The position numbers and the translations under genes were made by a program. A stretch of 64,000 nucleotides of DNA. Source: Pseudonocardia phyllosphaerae. Its GTDB lineage: Bacteria > Actinomycetota > Actinomycetes > Mycobacteriales > Pseudonocardiaceae. Location: the NCBI RefSeq assembly GCF_046546475.1, contig NZ_JBKGXS010000010.1:124001-188000 (forward strand), written 5' to 3'. Below are positions 16,141 through 24,794 of the stretch, one piece after another. Each line of letters begins with the position of its first letter. Position 1 is the stretch's first letter. The notes beneath the pieces are model-generated. The model made no database searches. It was not told the DNA's origin and saw nothing but the letters and a program-made list of their open reading frames with translations.

Positions 16141-16614
16141 GTGCAAGAGCCCGACGTGCCCCTGTGGGAGCTGGTCCAGACCGCGCACGTCGTCACGCGC
16201 GGGTTCCACCGGGTCTTCGCCCGCGCCGGCCTCACCGCGACGGGATTCGGCGTGCTCGCCGAGCTCGAACACCGCGAGCAGGGCGGCGGCCCGCCGCCGT
16301 CGCAGGCCGAGCTGGCGCGGATCACGTTGCTCCGGCCGCAGAGCGTCGGCGAGCTGGTCACCGACCTCGTCGGCCGGGGGCTGGTCCGCCGGGACGGCCC
16401 CGGCGGCCGGGGGCGCAGGGCCGGGCTGGAGCTCACCGCCGACGGCCGGGCGACCCTGGAGCGGGCGTGGCCGCTGGTCCGCGCGTTCAACGCGCCGGCC
16501 TCGATGGGACTGCAGGCCGACCGCGCGACCGAACTGGTGACGATGCTGCGGACCGTGCGCGAGCACCTCGCCACGGCCGAGGCCGAGGAGCCCGGGGGGA
16601 CCACACGGTCCTGA
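16141..16614 (+). CDS. MarR-family transcriptional regulator
   Basis: 157-aa winged-helix regulator. The recognition region is SQAELARITLLRPQSVGELVTDLVGRGLVRR, followed by the wing GGRGRRAGLELTADG. It begins with GTG eight bases after a -10-like box and no ribosome-binding site. It lies divergent from the flavin monooxygenase, sharing a 61-bp intergenic region that holds two matching palindromes, the classic arrangement for autorepression plus control of a catabolic or detoxifying enzyme. The ligand is unknown. Confidence 0.9.
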   Translation: MQEPDVPLWELVQTAHVVTRGFHRVFARAGLTATGFGVLAELEHREQGGGPPPSQAELARITLLRPQSVGELVTDLVGRGLVRRDGPGGRGRRAGLELTADGRATLERAWPLVRAFNAPASMGLQADRATELVTMLRTVREHLATAEAEEPGGTTRS

Positions 16615-16626
16615 CGTCCGGGTCGG

Positions 16627-16632
16627 CATACT
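16627..16632 (+). promoter_or_regulatory. predicted -10 box for leaderless PBP transcript
   Basis: CATACT is placed eight bases before the GTG at 16641, the same spacing as in front of marR, and there is no Shine-Dalgarno sequence. Confidence 0.5.
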
Positions 16633-16640
16633 CGATCACC

Positions 16641-18473
16641 GTGCTGGGCTCCCTGGGGAAACGTCCGATCGTCGTCGCGGCCGTGGTCGCCGTGCTGCTG
16701 GCGGCCGGGATCGTCGTCGCGGTCCTGCGGCCGTGGGCCGGGCCGTCGGACACCGCGGAGCAGTACGCGACCGCCTGGTCGGCCGGCAACGCCCCGGCCG
16801 CCGGTGCGCTGACCAGCGCGCCCGCCGAGGCGTCGCGCTACCTCGACCGTGCCCGCACCGACCTGTCCGCGACCTCGATGACCGCGACGGTCACCGGAAC
16901 CCGCACCGAGGGCGACCGCGCCACCTCGACCGTCGACGTCGCGTGGGACCTCGGGCAGGGCCGCCGCTGGGCGTACACGCTGAACCTGCCGCTGGTGCGC
17001 GCCGAGGAGACCGACGGCAACGACACCGGCTGGGCCGTCGACTGGTCGCCCGCCGCGTTCGCACCCGGTCTGGAGCAGGGGGAGCGCCCGGTCAACCGCA
17101 CCGTGAACGCGACCCCGGCCCCGGTGCTGGACGCCTCCGGCGCCACGCTGCAGGCCCCGACCCCCGTCGTCACGATCACCCTGGCCAAGGCGAACGCTGC
17201 GCAGTCCTCGGGGCCGCTGGGGTCTGCCCTGTCCTCGGTCGACCCGACGATCACCGCGAAGTCGATCGCCGACGGCGCCGGGGCCGTCCCGGACGGGCAG
17301 GTCTACACCGTCGCCGTCCTGCGCCAGGGCGACTACGCGAAGGTGAAGGACCGCATCCAGGACCTGCCCGGCGTGACCTTCGCGCCGTCGACCCGGCTGC
17401 TCGCCCCGGACGCGAAGTTCGCCGGCCAGGTGCTGCAGGGCGCTCGGGGGGACATCGAGAAGGCCGCGGGCGGCGTCCCCGGCTGGTCGGTCGATGCGGT
17501 CGGCGCCGGCGGGAAGCCCCGTTCGCTGACCGGCGTCCCGCCCATCGCGGGCAAGCCGGTCACTCTGGAGCTGAACAAGCAGGTGCAGGACGCCGCGCAG
17601 GCCGCCGTCGACGGCGAGTCGAACCAGGCCATGATCGTGGCGGTGAAGCCGTCGACCGGCGCGATCGTCGGCGTCGCGCAGAATCCGAAGGCCGATGCCG
17701 ACGGCGCACTGGCACTGACCGGCCGCTACCCGCCGGGATCGACCTTCAAGACGGTCACCGCCTACGCCGCGCTGCCCGCCGAGAAGCTCAACCCGGGCTC
17801 GCCGGTGGACTGCCCCGGCACCACCGTCATCGACGGCCGCACCATCCCGAACGAGGACGAGTTCGTGCTCGGGAACGTCCCGCTGCAGACGGCGTTCGCC
17901 AAGTCCTGCAACACGACCTTCTCCCGGCTCGCGCTCGGCCTCGCCCCCGACGCGCTGCCCGCCGCGGGCAAGGCGCTCGGCTTCGGTGCCGACTGGAAGA
18001 TCCCAGGGATGACGACGATCACCGGCTCCGTCGACCCCGCGACCGAGGACCTGCAGCGCGCCTCGGACGGCTTCGGGCAGGGCGACGTCCTCGCCTCGCC
18101 GTTCGGGCTGGCGATGGTCGCCGCCACCGTCGACAAGGGCGCCCCGGTGACGCCGACGTTCATCCGCGGGCAGCGCACCGAGGTCGCCGTCGCCCCCGGC
18201 ACCCCGGACCCGAAGGTCCTGGCCCAGCTGCGGCCGATGATGCGGGCCGTGGTCACCGAGGGCACCGCGAAGGCCGCCGCCGGGCAGGGCGAGGTCTACG
18301 GCAAGACCGGCACCGCCGAGTACTCCGCAGGTGGGGGCGGGGACAACAAGGCGCACGGCTGGTTCATGGGCTACCGCGGCGACCTCGCGTTCGCCGCGCT
18401 CATCGTCGACGGCAAGTCCTCCGGCCCGGCGGTGGAGATGGCGGCGAAGTTCCTGGGGAAGGCACCCCGCTGA
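16641..18473 (+). CDS. penicillin-binding protein, class B transpeptidase with MecA_N domain
   Basis: Membrane-anchored D,D-transpeptidase for peptidoglycan cross-linking, 610 aa. A single N-terminal membrane anchor (about residues 9-30) is followed by an NTF2-like MecA_N domain, a dimerisation region and the transpeptidase domain with SxxK as STFK (Ser367, Lys370), SxN as SCN (from Ser422) and KTG (from Lys555). Unlike its mycobacterial counterpart Rv2864c, described as a lipoprotein, no lipobox cysteine follows the hydrophobic segment here. Same genomic position between the GNAT gene and mapB as in mycobacteria. Beta-lactam target by family. Confidence 0.93.
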   Translation: MLGSLGKRPIVVAAVVAVLLAAGIVVAVLRPWAGPSDTAEQYATAWSAGNAPAAGALTSAPAEASRYLDRARTDLSATSMTATVTGTRTEGDRATSTVDVAWDLGQGRRWAYTLNLPLVRAEETDGNDTGWAVDWSPAAFAPGLEQGERPVNRTVNATPAPVLDASGATLQAPTPVVTITLAKANAAQSSGPLGSALSSVDPTITAKSIADGAGAVPDGQVYTVAVLRQGDYAKVKDRIQDLPGVTFAPSTRLLAPDAKFAGQVLQGARGDIEKAAGGVPGWSVDAVGAGGKPRSLTGVPPIAGKPVTLELNKQVQDAAQAAVDGESNQAMIVAVKPSTGAIVGVAQNPKADADGALALTGRYPPGSTFKTVTAYAALPAEKLNPGSPVDCPGTTVIDGRTIPNEDEFVLGNVPLQTAFAKSCNTTFSRLALGLAPDALPAAGKALGFGADWKIPGMTTITGSVDPATEDLQRASDGFGQGDVLASPFGLAMVAATVDKGAPVTPTFIRGQRTEVAVAPGTPDPKVLAQLRPMMRAVVTEGTAKAAAGQGEVYGKTGTAEYSAGGGGDNKAHGWFMGYRGDLAFAALIVDGKSSGPAVEMAAKFLGKAPR

Positions 18474-18530
18474 GGCCGGTGGCGCACAACGGATGTGGTG
18501 CTGACGCCGTGCACCCTTGCCACGAGGGCC

Positions 18531-18536
18531 TACCCT
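18531..18536 (+). promoter_or_regulatory. predicted -10 box for leaderless DUF3054 gene
   Basis: TACCCT lies seven bases before the GTG at 18544, with no ribosome-binding site. Confidence 0.5.
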
Positions 18537-18543
18537 GTACGCC

Positions 18544-18927
18544 GTGGATCCCCGCCGTGTCCCCGCCCTGGCGCTCGTGGCCGACCTGGTCGCCGTCGTC
18601 GTCTTCGCGGCGATCGGGCGCATCAGCCACGCCGAGGCCGACAGCATCCTGGGCCTGATCGGCACCGCGCTCCCCTTCGCCCTCGGGGTCGTCGCCGCCT
18701 GGGCGACGCCGTGGGTGCGGGCCGCGCCGACGACCGCGCGCGCCGGCGCGGTGGTGCTGGCCGGCAGCGTCGTCGTCGGGTTCGTGCTGCGGCTCGGGTT
18801 CCTGGACCGCCTGCCGCTGTCGTTCGCCGTCGTCGCCACGATCTCGCTCGCGGTGCTGCTGCTCGGCTGGCGGGGACTGGCGGCCGTCGTGGCCTACCTG
18901 CGCACCCGCGAGCCCTCCCAGCACTGA
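18544..18927 (+). CDS. DUF3054 family membrane protein
   Basis: 127-aa protein with four predicted transmembrane helices filling almost its whole length, and a conserved-looking VDPRRVPALALVADLVAVVVFAxIGR N-terminus that matches the DUF3054 family of actinobacteria and halophiles. Function unknown. The GTG at 18544 is favoured over an upstream in-frame start at 18517 because the upstream codons overlap the -10 box. Sits between the penicillin-binding protein and mapB on the same strand. Confidence 0.82.
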   Translation: MDPRRVPALALVADLVAVVVFAAIGRISHAEADSILGLIGTALPFALGVVAAWATPWVRAAPTTARAGAVVLAGSVVVGFVLRLGFLDRLPLSFAVVATISLAVLLLGWRGLAAVVAYLRTREPSQH

Positions 18928-18989
18928 TCTGCACCGGGCTGCACCGTGCTACGGGCCCGGGGACCCCGGCCCGGGCGTCGGACGAGGCC

Positions 18990-18995
18990 TACCAT
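18990..18995 (+). promoter_or_regulatory. predicted -10 box for leaderless mapB transcript
   Basis: TACCAT ends seven bases before the ATG at 19003. An alternative ATG at 18994 overlaps the box itself, which favours 19003. Confidence 0.5.
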
Positions 18996-19002
18996 GGGGG
19001 AC

Positions 19003-19860
19003 ATGTCGTCCCGCACGTTGCTCGTCCCCGGCACCCCGACCCCGATCCGGGACGTGCCCCAGCACATCCCGCGCCCGGAGTACGTCGGCAAGGCGGCCCC
19101 GGCGCGCAGCCGCAGCGGCGACGTCCAGACGCCCGAGACCATCGAGGCCATGCGGTACGCCGGGAAGATCGCGGCGCAGGCGCTGCAGGTGGCGGGGGAG
19201 ACCGTCCGGCCGGGGATCACCACCGACGAGGTGGACCGCGCCGTCCACGAGTTCCTGATCGACCACGACGCCTACCCGTCGACGCTGGGCTACCGCGGCT
19301 TCCCGAAGTCCTGCTGCACCAGCCTCAACGAGGTCATCTGCCACGGGATCCCGGACACCACGGTGATCGACGACGGGGACGTGGTGAACGTCGACGTCAC
19401 CGCCTACATCGGCGGCGTGCACGGCGACACCAACGCCACGTTCCTCGCCGGCGACGTGTCCGAGGAGGCGCGGCTGCTCGTCGAGCGCACCCGTGAGGCC
19501 ACGATGCGCGCGATCAAGGCCGTCCGCCCCGGGCGCGAGCTCAACGTCGTCGGCCGGGTCATCGAGTCCTACGCCAAGCGCTTCGGCTACGGCGTGGTCC
19601 GCGACTTCACCGGGCACGGCATCGGCCACGAGTTCCACTCCGGGCTGGTCGTCCTGCACTACGACCAGCCCGACGTGCACACCGTCATCGAGCCCGGCAT
19701 GACCTTCACCATCGAGCCGATGATCACCCTCGGCGGGATCGACTACGACACCTGGGACGACGACTGGACCGTCGTCACCAAGGACAAGTCCTGGGTCGCC
19801 CAGTTCGAGCACACCATCCTGGTCACCGACGACGGCTCGGAGATCCTGACCCTGCCCTGA
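19003..19860 (+). CDS. mapB: methionine aminopeptidase, type 1c
   Basis: Removes the initiator methionine from nascent proteins. 285 aa, exactly the length I recall for M. tuberculosis MapB, with the extra N-terminal Pro-rich linker (PGTPTPIRDVP...RPEYVGK) that distinguishes the 1c form. Metal ligands are in VDVTAYIGGVHGDTNATF (two Asp), GHGIGHEFH (His), FTIEPMI (Glu) and FEHTILV (Glu); FPKSCCTSLNEVICHG carries the substrate-binding residues. Follows the PBP region as in mycobacteria. Confidence 0.96.
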   Translation: MSSRTLLVPGTPTPIRDVPQHIPRPEYVGKAAPARSRSGDVQTPETIEAMRYAGKIAAQALQVAGETVRPGITTDEVDRAVHEFLIDHDAYPSTLGYRGFPKSCCTSLNEVICHGIPDTTVIDDGDVVNVDVTAYIGGVHGDTNATFLAGDVSEEARLLVERTREATMRAIKAVRPGRELNVVGRVIESYAKRFGYGVVRDFTGHGIGHEFHSGLVVLHYDQPDVHTVIEPGMTFTIEPMITLGGIDYDTWDDDWTVVTKDKSWVAQFEHTILVTDDGSEILTLP

Positions 19861-19892
19861 CCGGGCCGGGTCTCTGCGAACCTGGGACGGGC

Positions 19893-20357
19893 TCAGGCGG
19901 CCCGGCGCTCGCGCAGGGCGGCCAGGGCGTCGTCGGCGTGGCGCTCCATCGCCGTCTCCGACCCGATCTCGGCCAGGATCCCCCGGTCGGTGTCGATCAC
20001 GTAGGTGCGGCGCCGGGTGTGGAAGTTGCCGGGCAGCCAGGCCCGCCACGCGCCGAAGGACTTCGCGACGGTGTGGTCGGCGTCGGACAGCAGCGGGAAG
20101 CCGAAGCCGTTCGCGGCGGCGAACATGCTCTGCTTACCGGGCGGGTCCGAGGAGATCCCGACCGGCTGCGCGCCGACCTCGGCGAACTCCGCAGCCAGGT
20201 CGCGGAAGTGGCAGGCCTCGGCGGTGCAGCCGCCGGTCATCGCGGCCGGGTAGAAGAACAGCACCACCGGGCCGGTGGCCAGCAGCTCGCTCAGCCGGCG
20301 TGGGGTGCCGGTGTCGTCGGGCAGCGTGAAGTCGGTGGCGAGATCGCCGACGGCCAT
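19893..20357 (-). CDS. bcp: peroxiredoxin, BCP/PrxQ type
   Basis: Thiol peroxidase of 154 aa. Cys44 in YPAAMTGGCTAEACHFRD is the predicted peroxidatic cysteine and Cys49, five residues later, the resolving cysteine, the spacing typical of PrxQ/BCP. The canonical threonine of the PxxxTxxC motif is present. Downstream of, and on the same strand as, the lipid-modification operon with a 27-nt gap; it could be cotranscribed and protect unsaturated or modified lipids, but that is inference. Confidence 0.9.
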   Translation of the reverse strand: MAVGDLATDFTLPDDTGTPRRLSELLATGPVVLFFYPAAMTGGCTAEACHFRDLAAEFAEVGAQPVGISSDPPGKQSMFAAANGFGFPLLSDADHTVAKSFGAWRAWLPGNFHTRRRTYVIDTDRGILAEIGSETAMERHADDALAALRERRAA

Positions 20358-20384
20358 GGGGAGCTCCTCGGGGGACGGGGTCGG

Positions 20385-21251
20385 TCAGGGGGTGTTCGTC
20401 GGGCGCGACGATCCGGTTCGTGGCGGCATCGGGGTTCGTGGCGGCATGGGGGTTCGCGGCGGCATCGGCAGGAACCCGCTGGTGCGGCGGACGTAGTCGG
20501 CGTAGCCGGGGCGGCGCGCCGCGATGTCGCGTTCGAGCAGCGCGGCGCCGGTGCCCTTCACCAGGTTCGCCGTGATGGCGGCGACCCCGACCAGCCCGAC
20601 CAGCCCGGCCGGATGGTGCAGGGCGAGCACGCCCAGGCCCCACCAGACGCACGCGTCGCCGAAGTAGTTCGGGTGCCGGGTGTAGCGCCACAGCCCGCGG
20701 TCCATCACCTCGCCGCGGTGCGCGGGGTCGGCGGTGAACCGGGCCAGCTGGGCGTCGCCGACGGTCTCGAAGACGAACCCGACCGCCCACAGCGCCACCC
20801 CGGCGACGGTGACGGCCACACCCCAGCCGCCGACGCCGCCGTAGCAGGCGATCTGCACGGGCAGCGAGACGATCCACATCACCGCGCCCTGGGTCGGGTA
20901 GATCTTCGCCAGGAACGTCGCGGGGGCACGGCGGCGCAGATCGACGTAGCGCCGGTCCTCGGGCCTGCCGTGGTTGCGCCGGCCCACGTGCCAGGCCAGC
21001 CGCCCGCCCCAGACGGCGACGAGCAGCACCACCAGTACCCGCCGCCACGTGCTGCCCGCCGGGTCGAGCAGCCCGGCGGTGACCGCGCTGACCAGCGCGA
21101 TCACCACGAACCCGAGCCCCCAGACGACGTCGACGCCGTCGTGCCGGTCGCGCCGCAGCCCGACCAGGCACGCCACGCCCATCACCACCGCGACGGCGAC
21201 GAGCGTGACGCCGAGGTTCGCGGCCAGTGCCGCCCACGGGAAGCCGGTCAT
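20385..21251 (-). CDS. DUF1295 / isoprenylcysteine-methyltransferase-fold membrane protein
   Basis: 288-aa integral membrane protein with seven or so predicted helices. The C-terminal half has the steroid-5-alpha-reductase/ICMT-like signature: GDAQLARFTADPAHRG, then GLWRYTRHPNYFGDACVWWGLGV. The homologue in mycobacteria (Rv0446c) follows ufaA1, as here. Possible role: reduction or modification of a lipid intermediate using NAD(P)H, inferred from the fold. The C-terminus carries three PMPPRT hexapeptides encoded by a tandem DNA repeat. ATGA overlap with the preceding methyltransferase. Confidence 0.85.
   Translation of the reverse strand: MTGFPWAALAANLGVTLVAVAVVMGVACLVGLRRDRHDGVDVVWGLGFVVIALVSAVTAGLLDPAGSTWRRVLVVLLVAVWGGRLAWHVGRRNHGRPEDRRYVDLRRRAPATFLAKIYPTQGAVMWIVSLPVQIACYGGVGGWGVAVTVAGVALWAVGFVFETVGDAQLARFTADPAHRGEVMDRGLWRYTRHPNYFGDACVWWGLGVLALHHPAGLVGLVGVAAITANLVKGTGAALLERDIAARRPGYADYVRRTSGFLPMPPRTPMPPRTPMPPRTGSSRPTNTP
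20425..20475. repeat. 18-bp tandem repeat encoding (PMPPRT)3
   Basis: Three near-identical 18-base units encode three Pro-Met-Pro-Pro-Arg-Thr hexapeptides near the C-terminus of the DUF1295 protein. The repeat is in frame and lies past the last membrane helix. Confidence 0.7.
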
Positions 21252-22651
21252 GCGCTCGCGGACTCGGTGGTGACCGTCGAGCCGGGGGAGACCGCCGGGT
21301 CCAGCCCGAGGATCCCGGTGCGGCTGCGCGGCAGCCCGGAAGCGCCGTCGGCGCCGGGGCGCACGGTCAGGATCTGGTGCACGCCCATCCGGTTCTCCTC
21401 GAACGCCAGCGCCGCACCGGCCAGGTACAGCAGCCAGACGCGCCACTGCTCCTCGCCGATCAGCGCGACGGCCTCGTCGCGGCGGTCCTGCAGGGTGTCC
21501 AGCCACGGCCGGACCGTCCAGACGTAGTGCTCGCGCAGCGACTGGACGTCGACGATCTCGTGCCCGGCCTGCTCCAGGAACCCGAGCGTCTCGCCGAGCG
21601 GGCGCATGTACATGTCCGGGGCGACGTAGGCCTCCATGAACGCGCCGCCGCCCGGGGCGGTGTTCGCACCGACCGAGCCGCGCGACATCTGCTGCAGCAG
21701 CAGCCTGCCGTGCGGGCGCAGCATCCGGTGCAGCTGTCCGGCGTAGACGGCGTAGTTCTCCTGGCCGACGTGCTCGCCCATCTCGATCGAGGAGACGGCG
21801 TCGAATGCCGCAGCAGGGTCCTCGGCGATCTCGCGGTAGTCCTGCAGCCGGATCTCGACGCGGTCGGCCAGCCCGGCGCGGCGGACGCGTTCCAGGCCGT
21901 AGTCGCGCTGCTCGGCGGACAGGGTCACGCCGGTGGCGTGCACGCCGTAGTGCTCGGCCGCGTGGACCAGCAGCGACGCCCAGCCGCAGCCGACGTCGAG
22001 CAGCCGCATCCCCGGCGCCAGCCCGAGCTTGCGGCAGATCAGGTCCAGCTTGTCGCGCTGGGCCTGCTCCAGGCCGTAGTGCTCGTCGGTGTCGCGGGCC
22101 CAGTAGCCGCAGGAGTAGGCCATCTGCGGGTCGAGCAGGAACTCGTAGAAGTCGTTGGACAGGTCGTAGTGGTGGCTGATCGCGTCCCGGTCGCGGCGGC
22201 GCGTGTGCCGCCTGCCCCCGAGCTTCGCCTCCGACGCCGGCGGCGCGGGCGGCGGCCCGACGGCGCCGAGCCGTGCCGCGGTGCGCAGCGCGCCCAGCTT
22301 CTGCCGCCACCCGAGCTTCACCGCACCCGCGCCGGGCCGTGCCGTGCCGGTGCTCGCTCCGCCTGCGCTCCGCGAGAGCTTCCAGAAGCGGGACAGCCCG
22401 TCCGCCACGTCGCCGTCGACGGACAGGTCGCCGGACACGAACGCCCGGGCCAGGCCCAGCTCGCCCGGCGCCCACAGCAGCCTGCGCAGCGCGCGACGGC
22501 GGTTGACGATCACCGTCGGCGGGTTCGGGTCGTCCGCGGTGCCGGTGAACCCGGCCTCGCTGCCGTCCCAGGCCCGCAGCCGCACCGGGAGCGGGGCGCC
22601 GAGGACGTCCTCCAGCAGTCCGGCGAGACGGGCGGCGGGGGTGGTGCTCAC
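21248..22651 (-). CDS. cyclopropane-fatty-acyl-phospholipid synthase family methyltransferase (second copy)
   Basis: 467-aa SAM-dependent methyltransferase of the CFA family, acting on unsaturated acyl chains of membrane phospholipids. An N-terminal lipid-binding region (residues 1-180) precedes the catalytic domain, with HHYDLSNDFYEFLLDP, SCGYW and the SAM motif LLDVGCGWASLLVHAAEHYG. The GTG start overlaps the upstream CFA gene stop by four bases. It is clearly diverged from the neighbour rather than a recent duplicate. May catalyse cyclopropanation or the methylation that leads to 10-methyl branched acids; the sequence alone does not decide. Confidence 0.9.
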   Translation of the reverse strand: MSTTPAARLAGLLEDVLGAPLPVRLRAWDGSEAGFTGTADDPNPPTVIVNRRRALRRLLWAPGELGLARAFVSGDLSVDGDVADGLSRFWKLSRSAGGASTGTARPGAGAVKLGWRQKLGALRTAARLGAVGPPPAPPASEAKLGGRRHTRRRDRDAISHHYDLSNDFYEFLLDPQMAYSCGYWARDTDEHYGLEQAQRDKLDLICRKLGLAPGMRLLDVGCGWASLLVHAAEHYGVHATGVTLSAEQRDYGLERVRRAGLADRVEIRLQDYREIAEDPAAAFDAVSSIEMGEHVGQENYAVYAGQLHRMLRPHGRLLLQQMSRGSVGANTAPGGGAFMEAYVAPDMYMRPLGETLGFLEQAGHEIVDVQSLREHYVWTVRPWLDTLQDRRDEAVALIGEEQWRVWLLYLAGAALAFEENRMGVHQILTVRPGADGASGLPRSRTGILGLDPAVSPGSTVTTESASA

Positions 22652-23979
22652 GAGGCGGCTCCGGGGACGAAGGAGGGCTTGCGCTGCAGGGAGAACTGGA
22701 AGACGTCGAGATAGCCGACGCGGAACCCGGCCTCGCAGTAGCCCAGGTAGAACTCCCACATCCGGCGGAACGTCTCGTCGAACCCGAGGGCGGCGACGTC
22801 GTCCCAGCGGGACAGGAACCGCTCGCGCCAGTGGCCGAGCGTGCGGGCGTAGTCGAAGCCGAGGCTGCGGCGCTCGGCGACGTGCAGGCCGGTGTGCGCG
22901 TCGAGGTTCTCCTCGATCGCGGTGACCGACGGGATGATGCCGCCGGGGAACACGTACTTGTGGATCCAGGTGTAGTCGTTGCGCGCCAGCATCATCCGCT
23001 GGTGCGGCATGGTGATCGACTGCAGCCCGACGCGGCCGCCCGGCTTGAGCAGCCGGTCCAGCGTGGCGAAGAACGTCGGCCAGTACGCCACCCCGACGGC
23101 CTCGATCATCTCCACCGAGACGACGGCGTCGTAGGAGCCCTGGGCCTCGCGGTAGTCGCGCAGCAGCACCTGGACGCGGTCGGCGACCCCGGCCTCGGCC
23201 ACCCGCGCCTCGGCAAGCTCCTTCTGCTCCTGGGAGATCGTCAGCGTGGTGACCCGGGCGCCGCGCTGCGCGGCCCGCGTCGCGAGCCCGCCCCAGCCGG
23301 TCCCGATCTCCAGCACGTGCATGCCCTCGCGGACGGCGGCCATGTCCAGGATGCCGTCGATCTTGCGTTCCTGCGCGAGGACCAGGTCGTCGGAGTCGTC
23401 GGCGAACCAGCCTGCGGAGTACGACATCGTCTCGTCGAGGAAGATCGAGAACAGGTCGTTGGACAGGTCGTAGTGGCGGTGGATGTTCTCCCGCGACCCC
23501 TCCACCGAGTTGACCTCCGCGGCGGGCTGGCGGGCCTCGGCGAACCGGCGGCCCAGGCGCTGCAGCGCCGGCGGGATCAGCGTCGACAGCCGCGCCGCGA
23601 ACGGGGTGAGCAGGCCCGGCAGGTCGGTCGTCGTCCAGTCGCCCACCATGTACGACTCGCCGAACCCGATCTTGGAGTTGGCGCCGAGCCGGGCGAAGAA
23701 CGCCTCCGGGCGCTCGATGCGCATCACCGGCGACGACGCGTCCCCGGCCCCGATCCGCGCCCCGCCCGGAAAGATCACCCGCACCGGGAGGCTGCGGACG
23801 GCGTTGCGGAACAACGACTCCGCGACCCGCGCCTTCACCGGGGCCACCGGCGGCGTCGCGAGTCCCGGCCAGACGCCCTCGTTCGGGCGGGGCACGGCGT
23901 GGCTGCGGCCACGGCCCGGCGACGCGCCGCCGCGGGGTCCGGCCGCGGTGGCGCGGGACAGGTCGTGCTGCGTGGTCAT
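22648..23979 (-). CDS. cyclopropane-fatty-acyl-phospholipid synthase family methyltransferase (first copy, UfaA1-like)
   Basis: 443-aa CFA-type methyltransferase. Features: N-terminal domain with GFGESYMVGDWTTTDL, then HRHYDLSNDLFSIFLDETMSYS and the SAM-binding VLEIGTGWGGLATRAAQRG, and a C-terminal YVFPGGIIPS block. Its position between a DUF1365 gene and the second methyltransferase matches M. tuberculosis ufaA1 in the Rv0449c-Rv0446c cluster, whose product is implicated in tuberculostearic acid synthesis. ATGA overlap at its start and GTGA at its end show tight coupling. Confidence 0.92.
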   Translation of the reverse strand: MTTQHDLSRATAAGPRGGASPGRGRSHAVPRPNEGVWPGLATPPVAPVKARVAESLFRNAVRSLPVRVIFPGGARIGAGDASSPVMRIERPEAFFARLGANSKIGFGESYMVGDWTTTDLPGLLTPFAARLSTLIPPALQRLGRRFAEARQPAAEVNSVEGSRENIHRHYDLSNDLFSIFLDETMSYSAGWFADDSDDLVLAQERKIDGILDMAAVREGMHVLEIGTGWGGLATRAAQRGARVTTLTISQEQKELAEARVAEAGVADRVQVLLRDYREAQGSYDAVVSVEMIEAVGVAYWPTFFATLDRLLKPGGRVGLQSITMPHQRMMLARNDYTWIHKYVFPGGIIPSVTAIEENLDAHTGLHVAERRSLGFDYARTLGHWRERFLSRWDDVAALGFDETFRRMWEFYLGYCEAGFRVGYLDVFQFSLQRKPSFVPGAAS

Positions 23980-24794
23980 CGCGTGACCCCTTCCTGGTGG
24001 CGTTCCGCTACGGGAGGAGATTCGGGCAGCTGGGTCGTCTGGTTCTGCGGCGGAGGAGTGGAGCGCGCCACGATCGGGATGCGGCGCAACCACAACCCGA
24101 TGCCGTGCCACCGGATCAGCGCCGACGTGCGCTGGGTGACCAGCGGCCGGCGCAGTACCGTGCGCGCGACCTCGCGGACCGTCGCCGGGCGGCGGGTGCC
24201 GGCCAGCGTCGCGACCAGGGCGGGCGCGCCCTCCTGGTGCAGCGTGACGGAGATGCCGAGCCGCTCGCCGGGCTCGGGCAGGTGCATCGAGTAGCTGCCG
24301 TCGACGGTGAGGAACGGCGAGACGTAGAACTCCTTGTCCGCCGTCGCCCGCCCCGCCTCGTCCGGGTGGAGCAGGTAGCAGTGCCGCTCGCCGTAGGTGT
24401 TGTGCACCTCCGCGACCACGCAGGCCAGGGACCCGTCGGGGTGGTGGCACCAGAACACCGAGATCGGGTTGAACACGTAGCCCAGCACCCGGGCGTGCGC
24501 GAGCATCCGGATCCGGCCGCCGCGCAGGTCGATGCCGTGCGCGGCGAGGTAGGCGTCGACGTTCTCGCGGATCGAACGGTCCGGGTCGCCGAGGTGGTCG
24601 GCGGCGTCGAACCGGGCGAACGGGCGCAGCCACCGGGGCAGCTCGGGCAACGCGTCGAGGTCGACGAGCCACACGTAGAGCGGGTGCGCGAACGCGGTCG
24701 GCAGGTCGCGCCGGCGGGCGTGGCGGACCTCGGCGTCGTAGAGCACCGGGGCGGCCCTGTTCGCCGTGTCACTGCCGGCCGTGCCCCCGCTCAC
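23976..24794 (-). CDS. DUF1365 family protein
   Basis: 272-aa protein matching DUF1365, always found with the CFA-type methyltransferase and FAD-oxidoreductase pair. Recognisable blocks are LYDAEVRHARRR, the conserved RIRMLAHARVLGYVFNPISVFWCH and EVHNTYGERHCYLL. No signal peptide or long membrane helix is obvious. Biochemical function is unknown; the neighbourhood implies a part in modifying acyl chains on membrane lipids. GTG start overlaps the oxidoreductase stop by four bases. Confidence 0.88.
   Translation of the reverse strand: MSGGTAGSDTANRAAPVLYDAEVRHARRRDLPTAFAHPLYVWLVDLDALPELPRWLRPFARFDAADHLGDPDRSIRENVDAYLAAHGIDLRGGRIRMLAHARVLGYVFNPISVFWCHHPDGSLACVVAEVHNTYGERHCYLLHPDEAGRATADKEFYVSPFLTVDGSYSMHLPEPGERLGISVTLHQEGAPALVATLAGTRRPATVREVARTVLRRPLVTQRTSALIRWHGIGLWLRRIPIVARSTPPPQNQTTQLPESPPVAERHQEGVTR

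Noticed and set aside
14802..18839. One open frame through the monooxygenase into the opposite strand of the PBP gene
   Set aside because: Only 14802-16079 has FAD motifs and a ribosome-binding site; the rest is antisense to the penicillin-binding protein.
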